Below, one piece after another: positions 1-10,438 of a stretch of DNA of 64,000 nt (positions are counted from its first letter, which is position 1; every line of letters begins with the position of its first letter). The stretch is from Eumeta japonica (lineage: Eukaryota; Arthropoda; Insecta; Lepidoptera; Psychidae). The notes under the pieces were generated by a model, which saw only the letters and a list, made by a program, of their open reading frames with translations, did no database searches and was not told where the DNA came from. A program made the translations under genes and the position numbers. The stretch lies in assembly GCA_005406025.1 (NCBI GenBank), contig BGZK01000136.1, positions 496,001-560,000 on the forward strand, given 5' to 3'.

Positions 1-723
1 AAAGACATGACTGTCTTCCAAAATTAATTGCTTCATTCTTCTTAAAGTACCACAGGATGGAGTTGCTTCAATAAATAGAAATCAAGGTCTCTACTCATTT
101 TTTTTTATTGTAAACTTGGAGGAAATTATAATTATTACTCAGCGTTACATAGTACTAGCTGCAAATGTGTGTTTTGTCAATAGCTTCAATAGTATATTGG
201 TATATAATCCTTTACACTAATGATACTGTATTTAAGGTATTGATAGGTAATGTTTCATTTTGCGACTGACAAATTTTATACTAATGATGGGAAAATGATG
301 ATTTTCATAATTGTTTCTGAGAATTTCGAGCATTATGGAGAATATTATTGTCTTTGTAAAGTAATATTTTCAAAACAGCTAATACGAAGTGTTCATTGGT
401 TTTTCATGTCATTATCTGTATATTACAAACTCGTCTACTGTGTCTATTTTATACTGTGTAAATAAGAGTTCGTGTTTTATAGAAGATTGTTACGTCTTTG
501 CATTAAAAAAAAAAACCTTTTAGTATATTTTTTAGGTTTATATACTTTTTACTTTGTTAATGTACAAGTCCTTATTTAAAAACAATATTAGGTAGGAATG
601 TATAGAATTGATAATAAGTTTAAGAGACAGATGTTTGTGCTCGTTTTGATAAAGGTTTCCGAGTCCCTAAGCGCTAACGCATCACCAGGGTATAGATTGG
701 ATCTTCTATAATGTATATAATAC
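1..723. other. intergenic DNA, no supported gene
   Basis: The sequence is AT-rich with short open frames that lack any recognisable family or splice signals. I see nothing that can be annotated. Confidence 0.6.
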
Positions 724-907
724 GCTTGTTCCTAATTCTGATAGCATGTTGCAGGACTTCATACACTTTCCAGTATGGCGGCTATGAAATAGTGATGGCT
801 ATTTTATGACAGACATGCGGCGCAACTTCAAGCTAATAAACGTATTGACTTGAAGTTGCACCTTATCGTGGAGAGCGACATCTGCAGCATTATAAGCGAC
901 GCTGTAT
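724..907 (+). repeat. dispersed repeat, left copy
   Basis: This copy shares an ordered series of blocks with 4171-4313 in the same orientation: ATTCTGATAGC...TGTTGCA, a TATGAAATAG block, CTTGAAGT and GGAGAGCGACATCTG. This copy has about 35 extra bases in its middle. The family is not identified. Confidence 0.7.
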
Positions 908-1237
908 CACTCCCTCCGATGGTCTCGTTTGGAGGATCCAACGCAACCGAATGCCATCAGGCCATTTGACGAATTGGCTTTTAGCGCTCGTTCAGACACG
1001 GCGGGAACCGCGCGATTATAGAATCGCATGGAAATCGCGCGGGTCTTATTTATATGAGTTAGTTAGTATCGTTCAGACATAACCGCGCGGTTAATCAAGC
1101 CGCGCGGTTACCGCAACCCAACCGCCAGAAAATAGAATCGCGCTGCTCCCGCGCGTTTCTATTACTAAGTCTTTACTTCGCGTTCAGTTGCGTTGCGGAT
1201 ACCGCGCGCTGAGCACGTCACTGTTCTTGAGTTCGCC

Positions 1238-3238
1238 ATGGATCGTTTCGACACTGAACTATTTATTGATGAGGTGGAGAAGAGACCTGCAATATGGGAC
1301 ATTCAGTGTGATGATTACTCAAATAAAATTATCAAGAACCGAGCTTGGCAAGAGTTGGTGGAGATATTTGGAAATTGCGAAGACACGGTGGAAAAAAAGA
1401 ATATTTTAAGTAAGTAGGTTTATTCACCAAAAAATAATTGACAGAATTATGTTATAATTATTGTTATGAAGCGTATATTATACTCTCCGTATACTTTAGG
1501 TACTTAAATAAATATAAACAAACTTCGGCTGCTTTATGCAGACATTTCGAGCATTTTCAAATGAAGGTCACAACGGTATTACCATATTTCGTTTGTTTAC
1601 ATTTAGTTATGTACCTAAACATTACAAGTACGGTATGTTAGTTGCAGCTATATCTTTGTGTCTTGCCATGGAACACGCCCATCGTTCACAAAGTAATGAG
1701 CGATTTATCTCTGATATTCAAAGATGACGGTGTCCCTCTTCCGCATGCAAGGTATTGAGATTAGTCATGGGTGCATTATATAAGTATCTTTAAATTTTAG
1801 ACCATCTCTAGTCCGCACATAGTTATGTAGAACACAAAGCTTTTATTATATCTTCGGCAAAATCTATGTTTACATTTATAGGCCTATGAAAGATGCGCCA
1901 TTTGCTCGCCAAAATACCAAAAGTGCACTCAATATTACGTCGGGCTCTCGATAACCTATAGTTAAAATCCTTTTTCATATGGTAAACATTTGCCTGAATA
2001 TGGGCGCATTAAATTTTCTAAGCCGAAGGTTCATCTCCAACTATAACATAAGGCATTGGTGTTAGGTCTACATTAGATATTGGTTTAGGTGTTGGTATGT
2101 TTAATGATTTTTCTGTCAGGCGTTTATAAAAACCGAATTTTTAAATATAGCAGAATCACTGCTTTGCCATAAGCCCCAATATCAACATAAGTAAAGCAAT
2201 AGTTGGCGTCGCAAAGTGCTAAGAGCACTATGGAAAAGTAATGTTTATAGTTATGATACAAAGAACCCGAATCAACAGGCTTTATAACTCGGATATGCTT
2301 GCCGTCTATAGCACCAATGCAATTTGGAAAATTTGCATATCTCTCAAAGTCTCGTGCTATTGTCTTCCAGATATCTTCAGTCGCTTCGGGCATGACTATG
2401 TTTACCAACTTATTCCACAATGATTTACATACTTCGCGGACAATTCCAGTAATCGTCGATTTTCCTAGGCGATAATTGTAGCTTAGTTCTCCAAATGAAC
2501 AACCCGTACCAAGATATCTGAAACAAGAATATTATTAATAATGTTATTATTTTTAGGTACACAACTCCAAAAAAAATGGAAAAACATACGAGATTGCTAC
2601 AATAAAGAATACAAAAAAGAAAAAACAACTCCTTCTGGTTCAGGTGCTCGTAAAGGAGCCCGATATATGTATTTTTCAAGATTATCTTTCCTGCAGAATT
2701 GTGTAAGTAATAAAGACACTACAACTAATATTGAAGAACAGAATGAAAGGCAAAGTGAGGAGACAAGTGAACTAAACGCCAATGCAACCGAAGCCACTGA
2801 AATACGTCCCCCTAAACGTAAGAAAACACAAGTGCCAGAAGAAAAAATAGCTGTTTTAATAGAAAAAAGTATCGAGTCACGAAAACATTTTCAGAATGAA
2901 CTTCAAGAAAATAGTATTACCAAGCAAGATGACGACAAACTCTTTTGTTTGTCGTTATATAAAGAACTCATAAAAGTACCAGAAAATAGGCGTTTAGCAA
3001 CCAAAATTGAATTACTTCAAGTGATACAAAAGGACAAAGCTTACCACCCCTGTTCGCTACAATACTCAGCAGATGACACCTACGTATTGGCAAGGAACAG
3101 TATACAAGCCCGCAAGGATATTTTACTACATCTGGATCATCTCCTCCTGTTCCGGCACCGTCACCATCGCAATTTAGTTCTGGCTCTCAGTCCTCTACAG
3201 TTATAGAAAATATTTATGCTGATTTTGAAGAACAATAA
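1238..3238 (+). pseudogene. Harbinger ORF1: MADF (Myb/SANT-like) DNA-binding protein, frameshifted
   Basis: In PIF/Harbinger elements this second protein binds the element's ends and helps the transposase enter the nucleus (known for the superfamily). Exon 1 is 1238-1409 (MDRFDTELFIDEVEKRPAIW...) and exon 2 begins at 2557; donor A|GTAAGT and acceptor TTTTTAG join them in frame as NIL-S-TQLQKKWKNIRDCYNK. That gives a full MADF fold with its three Trp/aromatic positions, followed by a basic PPKRKK stretch and a BESS-like C-terminal region. A one-base frameshift near 3117 sends the frame to a stop at 3206. The other frame gives the expected Ser/Pro-rich tail ending at 3236-3238. An in-frame upstream ATG at 1193 is an alternative start, but the MADF domain begins at 1238. 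Confidence 0.85.
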
Positions 3239-3567
3239 AATAAATAAATAAATAAAAAAAAATAAAAAAAAATAAATTAATAAACAATAAATAAATCTTA
3301 CCTTAAAGTTATTACGAGTTTCTCTTCCGGTGACACGCTTGGCCTCAAATGCGTTTCAGAGCATGAAATATCTTGCCTGATCAGTTCAATTAGTTCATCA
3401 AAAGATTTTATTGACATTCTCAAATAGTCAAAAAATTTGTTATCATACATTCTTAATTTGGGATATAATGTTACGAACTGACCATGTACTAGTCGGTCAC
3501 GTAATATTGGATGCACCCAATACCGCCTTTTTTCTTTTCTTTTTTGAGGAGCAACCACAGTAAACAC
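1740..3567 (-). pseudogene. Harbinger DDE transposase, broken
   Basis: Exon 1 is 3302-3567 (KRRYWVHPILRDRLVHGQF...SPEEKLVITL). Exon 2 starts at 2517 (YLGTGCSFGELSYNYRLGKS) after a TTGTTTCAG acceptor; the join gives LVITLRYLGTG as in the family. The first catalytic Asp is in GAIDGKH (2304-2306). A frameshift near 2160 falls just before the segment that should carry the second Asp, and more frame changes follow. Downstream remnants still show RARRNIECTFGILASKWRIF, with the third catalytic residue (Glu), and LHNYVRTRDG-like sequence down to about 1780. The ATG at 3567 may not be the original start: MEVDEEV at 3586, one base out of frame, resembles family N-termini. Exon 2 lies inside the ORF1 intron. 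Confidence 0.85.
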
Positions 3568-3715
3568 ACTTCTTCGTCGACCTCCATTTTGAAACTGACG
3601 CTAACCCGCACGAAATCGCATACTAACCGCGCGTGTCTGAATAGCTTCACAATTTTGCGGTTTGAAACCGCGCGATTCGTAAACGCACGATTCCCGCATG
3701 TCTGAACGCAGGCTT

Positions 3716-3846
3716 AGGCTGGCCGCATACTAAGGTATTTTTTTTTGGCAGAAAATTTCTTACGCCCGCAGGCAGAACTCCGCACGCCTATGAAAAACCT
3801 CGATCCGGCGATTGTGAGTTTGGTATGCGACTGGCCGCCAGTATCG
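3716..3846. repeat. possible small MITE next to the Harbinger end
   Basis: The left edge GGCTGGCCGCATAC and the right edge, read inward, GGCGGCCAGTCGCATAC are similar inverted ends around about 100 bp. The match needs gaps and no clear target duplication is visible, so the call is tentative. Confidence 0.35.
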
Positions 3847-4170
3847 TAGTACATAATCCTCTTACAAAAACGAAATTAATGATGATGACTTACTTTAATT
3901 AGCGTTATTGTTCTATTTAATGGACAAATATCGTTGAATGGGGAAAAAAATCATCTAAATTTACTTACATTTTTATATTTACTTATATAAAATTAAATCG
4001 TTCCAAATTTTTTTCTTGCTTGTTTTCTTCACGTGATAAGTCTCGTCGAATTTTGTTGTAATAATTTTCGTCATACTGATATCCGAGGGTATTTTTCAAT
4101 GTTCGTAACAAAGTTTTCTATGTCTGTCATTTTCATACAAATTTTGTCTCTTTTAGGCGTCAATGTGCCA

Positions 4171-4313
4171 CTTGTACATAATTCTGATAGCGTGTTGCAA
4201 GACTTCATTTATTTTTTCCACTAGTGTGGCAGTTATGAAATAGCGCCATCTGTTAGCTTGAAGTGACTCTTTGGCACGGAGAGCGACATCTGTAGCACTT
4301 TGTAGCCGACGTT
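4171..4313 (+). repeat. dispersed repeat, right copy
   Basis: This is the direct-orientation relative of 724-907. It includes ATTCTGATAGCGTGTTGCA and GGAGAGCGACATCTG and carries the recurrent GCGCCATCTGTTAG motif in its middle (4243-4256). Confidence 0.7.
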
Positions 4314-7300
4314 ACATACACATTGAAATATTAGAAGATACCTAGTATTTAAACATTTATTAAAATTACGCTATTTTAATATTGATAAATTTGACGTATT
4401 TGTAATTACGTGTTGTGGAACTAACAGCCATAAAATTATAAATGCAAAGGGAGAGACGATTCTTAATATTCTGTACGAAGTGTATGATAACCTAGTTAGT
4501 TATCTGTACGAAGCACAAGTTCAAAGTTCGACGTTGAATATTGATTGGAGAGGATTGACAAATATTGTGTCTAAACGATTGGCATTTAAAATAAAAGAAA
4601 ATTAACATATGCTTAGATGTTCAATATCTGTCAATCTAATTCGTTGAATGAAGATTCGTAGCGGAGGAACAGATCCGAGGTTGGGATGCATGCTGCATGT
4701 CGTAAGCAAGCGTTCTATTTGTTTTCATTGATTAAACGCCTACAAATAATCAGTAGATTTGTGGAGATTTTGATTTACGTCTATACCTAACTAAATGTAC
4801 ATATTTTTTCAGTGTCTCAGATATTGTCTTAAAAAAAATGCTTTATGGATCAAAGCTGCATGAACTTTAAACCTTCAATGGCGGGGCGCAGTCGCAGGTG
4901 GTTGCTCACGTCGGCCGCGCTTTGCACCCGCCTGCGTTATTCTGTGCTGTCAAATTGTAAACCACTGGTAAATGGGTTGATATTCGACTCTGTTATATCG
5001 AAAGGTTAGCAAAAGTAAAGCGAACGGTGTTGACCGAGTTCTGGAAGTTCTCGGTCGAATCGTCGTGGTAACCATTAAGCCAAAGTCCCGCTCGTTGGCA
5101 CATCGACGACGACTCGGCCATTAATACCCCTCAATCCTCAATGCCAGTTCTAATGATTCATGCCAAAGTTCCAAACTCATTGATTTCAAGTAAAAGATTG
5201 TAGAAAAGGGCTCCGCCACTGGAGTGTGTTAATACTAACCTGATATAATATCTACGTCAACACATAAAGGAAATGTTACGTGCAATATGAGTCTTTCAGG
5301 GCTGATATGAAATGAAATGAAATCAATGAAAATTCTTAATCATTTATTCAGACAAATAAAACTTCGCTTTCTTTTCACTTTCGTTTCAATAAAAATAAGG
5401 TTTACATTTGAAATTTTATTCAGAACGCAACTTTAAAACGTAACATTTTCACATTATGGATCTAAATCTCAATAATTAATTACACTTTGTTTACAATATT
5501 ACAATAACCCTTGCAACACTACGCGCGTTATTTAAACAAAGCACATCGAGTAAAAAATCATAACGAAATGAGCAATTCCACTCGTATTGCACAGTTAACT
5601 ACCATAAATAGTAAGTTAAATTACGAAATAACGACTATGCTTCTGCCCCCCCCCCCCATTACCCTTTTAATAAAAATACACGATTACAAAAATAACCTCG
5701 ATTTTTCGAATTTGGCGCTTCCCATGTCATGTTAGCGAAAAAAATTACGTCGAAAATTGTCAAAGCTTTGAGTATTTTGGTTGCTAACGACCGCAGGACA
5801 TCAGACGTGTCCTAAGGTACGACAGCTTAATTGAGACTACATCTTCACACAGTAGAAGTATGGCGGTAAACCGCTGTACACGTGTTTGGGTTTAAAACTA
5901 GTAATACAAAAAAATAGTACACAATAAAATCATCTAGCTTACACAATGTAAAATTACTTCGACCGAGTTTATGACTGAACGGAGAAGTTCACTCGATCCT
6001 ATTCGAGGATTGTGCATCGTAAATTGGTGCGGTCCGTTACAGTATAGTCTGTTTTTGTATTCTCGCGATGAAATTTCAAAGAACCAAAGTTGTGCTAACG
6101 AGGTGTAAATACAGGATCTGCAATGCGGATCGATTCTGGGGTATTTGTACAGTTGTTCCGATTCGGATAAGTGTGAACGATAAATCGTTAATACGCACGT
6201 GACCGCACGTGTGAGCGCATGCGTCGAAAAAAATTAAAACTAACTATTTACACCGTAAGCGTTACGATTTTAGATACGTTACTTTCTTACTTAGATGTAC
6301 GGAATGTACAGGTTCACGCGATCAATGACGAATTCTAGCACAGTCGATTTTAGAAACTAGGTACAATATGTATATATTTATATTACATTTATTTACATAA
6401 AGCGATCATCGCTGACATCTTAAAAAAAATGATATGCAACAAGCTAGCCTAAGGAGAGATTCCTTAACTCGTAGGGCTGAGGGGTTCAAATTTTGAAATC
6501 GGGATTGTAGGGGGATATTAAAAAGTTGTGTGTCTAAATGGGAATTTAGATAAGTATTTTGGAGTAAATATGCTCGACGAGTATGCCAAATTTTGAATAT
6601 TCTTTTTCGATCTGTATAATTTTCTTTTTAAACGATCATAATTGTATCATTGATGAAAAAATCATTTTCAAAGAAATACTGGCTTATCGTGCGATCGATG
6701 TCGTCGTCGAGAACAAACACGATGCATGTGATTTATTCTTTGCACGTAAGGTTTATTAGTAATTTTAATTTTAGAAAAAAATAGTGGAAAGCCATTTAAG
6801 GAAAATTTTAAAATAATTACATAGATATGGCTTAAACAATCGTTAAATGAGTGTACCTCCTAATTGATTAGATAGCATACAGTAGTGTTTTGAAAAAGCA
6901 CTTTTCATTTAACTCAATTACCTATACGATTTGTGTGTGCAAATATCAAGTGTTAATTTTTACCCAAATGATGTGGAATATTCATAGAAATCTGAACCCG
7001 CCTAAACCCGGTAATTCGTTCTTGACACTGATATATGGCATAATGAAAACCCAGTCGAAATTCGATATTTAATTACTTTTCTGTGAAACAATAACCAGAT
7101 AGACGAAAGTAACAGCCTAAAAGTATGCCTTTATAACTCTAAAACATCGGGAAGATATTTATATAAAAAATCAACGTAGCACTGTCCGCGGCCAGATATA
7201 TACGATATGACGTGTGCATGTACGGTACTATAAATATATTCCTTTTATAATGTATTATTGTAATGCGACCCGCATGAAGCGATTCTGCCCTCATCATTGC

Positions 7301-8565
7301 CACAGACTAACATATTTTGTTATGGCACAAGGCCCGTAGGGGTGAAAATTTAATACGAAAAAGTTAAAATAACATCTTTATGTAAGGATTTCCAATCGAA
7401 AATAAACATATATTAAAAGGGAGGGATTAATGACGTTAGTGGTTTCTGTAAACATTATTGATTCATAATGTTAAATTATTAATTTTAATTAATTAAATTA
7501 TTCATGAAAACGATTCGTCAAACTGTTTAAATGTAAAGTAATTTTTCCGTGTAAATTAATATTTATTTTATGATATGGACATACAACGGGTTTGATGATT
7601 TTTGATAAAAAAAAAAAAAAACTAGACTGAGAATGGCCGCACTGTTCGAAGGTATAAAGAAAGGTAACTACTACGAAGGAATTTTGAATATTACTTCGAC
7701 ATGACATTAGTATCAGTTTTAAATCGACATATTATAAGTGAGGATGTAAATTAACTTTTAAACGGACTTCGAAAATATGAATTCCTACCGCATGTGGACA
7801 AAGCCGGCTTACCTACACTGCTTGTACCACTAGAGTACTTAGAATCCCCCCTAAATAAATTACCGAGTTAAAAGTTAGGCGTTTGTCCATTCATTTGCTC
7901 CGTTGGAATAATAAACTGCAAATGTGTGATTTTTTTTCGGCGCCGAAAAAGCACCATTTTTGGCACGGATGTCAATCCCCACACTTCAATGAGTCAACTG
8001 AACCCGTTCGGTTTGCGACTATGTTGTTTCGCGGTATAATCGAGTAATTTTCAATGAGACACCTTTTTTTACCAGACTCCCTTAAACAGATTCCTAATAG
8101 TTCGTCAATGTGTGATGTCTCGTGCTATGTGAGTGTGAGTTTTTGAAGTTTTCATCGTTCCTAATATATTTACAACTACCTAGTAATGGTATGGATATCC
8201 TTTTTAATTTTACAAAATTTTCAATTTTTGAGTCCAAATTAGTCATGGTCGTCGTTTATCATTCACTTCTAGAATAACAATAACGAAACAAACTTAACAA
8301 CCAAATAATAAATACTCAACTATTTTCATAAAATATCATTGTTCGAGACTGAACAAATTTCATTGAAAATATGAACACATTCAACGGAATGTTTTGTATT
8401 TTTTTGCCTGCCCAACGTGTACTTTTTCTTCGTCTTTACTAAACGCAGATATATATTATATATAACGTGTGACATATGGCTGGGTAAAAGTAGGTTTTAA
8501 TATTTACATTTATAGAAATTACAATCATATTTCAAAACATGGTTTTGAATTGTTGTACTTATTTC
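4314..8565. other. downstream flank of trh: intergenic or distal 3' UTR
   Basis: The sequence is AT-rich with no supported gene. A run of 12 C occurs at 5646-5657. Faint tRNA-SINE-like sequence (minus-strand TGGCCGAGTCGTC) lies near 5110, and 4860-4930 is moderately GC-rich. Part of this may be a long trh 3' UTR, which cannot be told from sequence. Confidence 0.5.
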
Positions 8566-8762
8566 TTTATTTACTTCTATTTTTACAGAAAGTTTTATTT
8601 TGTTGAATTGTTTCGTTTCTAAATTTCAAAAAAATAAAGTTGTTGAATTTTTCTTCGCCAATCTTAAATTCTCATTTTTAAAGTTATCTACACATAGTAA
8701 ACGATAGACGAGTTGGGGCAGGTTTATCAATATCAGACCTTACATGATTACCTATAATATGG
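8566..8762 (-). promoter_or_regulatory. trh: proximal trh 3' UTR with candidate poly(A) signals
   Basis: The sequence below the stop codon is AT-rich. It contains two minus-strand AATAAA hexamers (tttatt on the plus strand) at 8566-8571 and 8594-8599, about 160-200 bp past the stop. Either could end a short 3' UTR. More distal signals also occur in the AT-rich DNA down to about 5400, so the true end cannot be fixed from sequence. Confidence 0.4.
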
Positions 8763-9966
8763 CTATGAACCGGCCGCATACCAATTCGTGTTTGGGGGGG
8801 CGGATTTATCTACATTTTGGTGTGACGTGTGCGACGCATGCGCAGGGTGAGCCTGCGGATGATACAGATGAAAAGACGAGGGGGGATGGAAGAACTGTGA
8901 TTGATCTAAAGAAGATGCGTAATCTAGTGCACCGGGTACAGCAGAATAAGCCTGAGGTTTGAGAGGTAGTGGCGCTTCTCCCAAGTAAGAATGCCTTAGA
9001 GCCTCGGAATAAGTATTATCGTATGACAAGGCGTATTGTTGTTTGTCTCTCGGAGAAACTGAGCCTGGAGGAGTCATAGCCGAGTGGTAATCGGCATAAC
9101 CTCCGTAAGCGAGGGTACCCAGCTCGGTTCCCTTGTGACCGAGCTGTTCTCCGTAGCCTGAGCCCTCGCTTCCCGGAGGCGTCGGCAACGGTCCGGTTTG
9201 ACCATCACTGGAGTAGTAACCACCAGTTCTTCCATCTCCTAAGAAGTTACTCCTTATCACGCTTTCTCTGTTGGCGTAGAGTTGTCTGAGCAATGCCGAC
9301 GCCGGAGTGGACGTATGGTTACCAGGTATTTGCCTATTTAAGTGGTTCAAATGGTGATTTTGGGTCCCGATCCACTGTATAGTCGATTTCTGCTGCTGTT
9401 GCTTCAGTAATGCATCTGTGGAGAAATCTGTCGGTCTATGGGAGATTTCTTTGCCGTCGAGAGCGGCGGCGGGCAGGTGCTTCGACATGGCGTTTTCTAG
9501 GTCTCGAACGGAAGTCGCGTCCGGCGTCGACTCCGTTATGGGGAGTGTCGTTTTGACGGCGTCACGTTCCGCCGGTGATATGTTTGCGCCGGGGTTGGAA
9601 GTCGATTTTCGTCTGGCCTCCTCGTCCCTTTCGCTCGTCTCTTCTTCGCAGTCCGTGTGCTTCCGTTTCTTGAGTCTTCTCGTCGGTAACGGAGATGTCC
9701 TTTCGGCTTGTAGCGGTATCGGCTGGGTGTCGTTCAGCCTGGTGAGGTGTGTGACGTCAGTGGTGGGGACCGGGGCTGTGGAGGGGTTGTCGGCGGTGGG
9801 AGCTTCGGGCCGGTCGGGGGCGTGTCGCGGCGGGGGCGGGGCTCCGGGCGTGTCGCTGTCAGGCGGCCCGTTCTCCGGGTCGCCGGTCGCCTCTTCCCGC
9901 TTCACGCCCTGTACGCTTTCTTCCAACTGGCAACAGTCCATTACGGTGTTTGGATATTCGCGACCA
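8763..9966 (-). CDS. trh: trh terminal coding exon: PAC end and C-terminal region
   Basis: This 1204-bp exon follows TTGTTTCAG and ends at a TAG stop at 8763-8765. It begins [16 protein letters not shown] and carries about 400 residues of mostly low-complexity sequence. Visible features in order are a Pro/Asp-rich stretch, a basic cluster RRLKKRKH (9657-9680, candidate nuclear localisation signal) followed by an acidic run, a short Gln run (KQQQQK), a [11 protein letters not shown] motif also recognisable in NPAS3, and a His/Pro/Ser-rich end terminating NTNWYAAGS. Such regions act as transactivation domains in Drosophila Trh (known); here that is inferred. Codon GC is clearly above the surrounding DNA, so the antisense strand also shows a long spurious open frame. 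Confidence 0.95.
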
Positions 9967-10375
9967 CTGAAACAATAATAGTAATACATTTTTAAACACA
10001 GTTAAGCGACGATATAAATCTAATACATAATAATTTTGGCTGTCCACAATACTTATAAAGTTTGCATTTATAACTTCGAGCACAAAATTTACAACGCCAA
10101 GCTCACCTGATGACGTAGTTCACGCAGATGATGTTTTGTTCATCGGTATTCTTCGACGAGCAGATGACGGTGGCGCACGTTTGCATCCAGGTGTATCCGC
10201 CCAGCTTGTTCATGAGCCGGTAATAGTGCGTCAATACTTGACCTTTGTTCAACACTGGAACAATAAGATGGTATTACATTGTAAGCCATGTGGATATATC
10301 ATCGCAAACAATCGATTTCCTGCATGACCATCGTATGACGGTTCTGCAAAACGTCTCGAATTGTCATTTAGGAGG

Positions 10376-10438
<63 letters not shown>

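Larger units (their letters stand above)
984..3713. mobile_element. PIF/Harbinger-type DNA transposon, 2.73 kb, two genes
   Basis: The ends are imperfect terminal inverted repeats (left GCGCTCGTTCAGACACGGCG, right read inward GCCTGCGTTCAGACATGCGG). They are flanked by the 3-bp duplication TTA at 981-983 and 3714-3716, the hallmark of this superfamily. Inside are a plus-strand MADF-type DNA-binding gene (1238-3238) and a minus-strand DDE transposase (about 1740-3567). Both have one intron and at least one frameshift, so the copy is probably inactive but fairly young. CCGCGCGG-type motifs recur near both ends (for example 1083-1093, 1100-1110, 3663-3674). Confidence 0.92.

Noticed and set aside
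9418..9995. Long plus-strand open frames opposite the last trh exon
   Set aside because: They are antisense shadows of the GC-rich coding exon. The minus strand has family-matching protein and splice sites.
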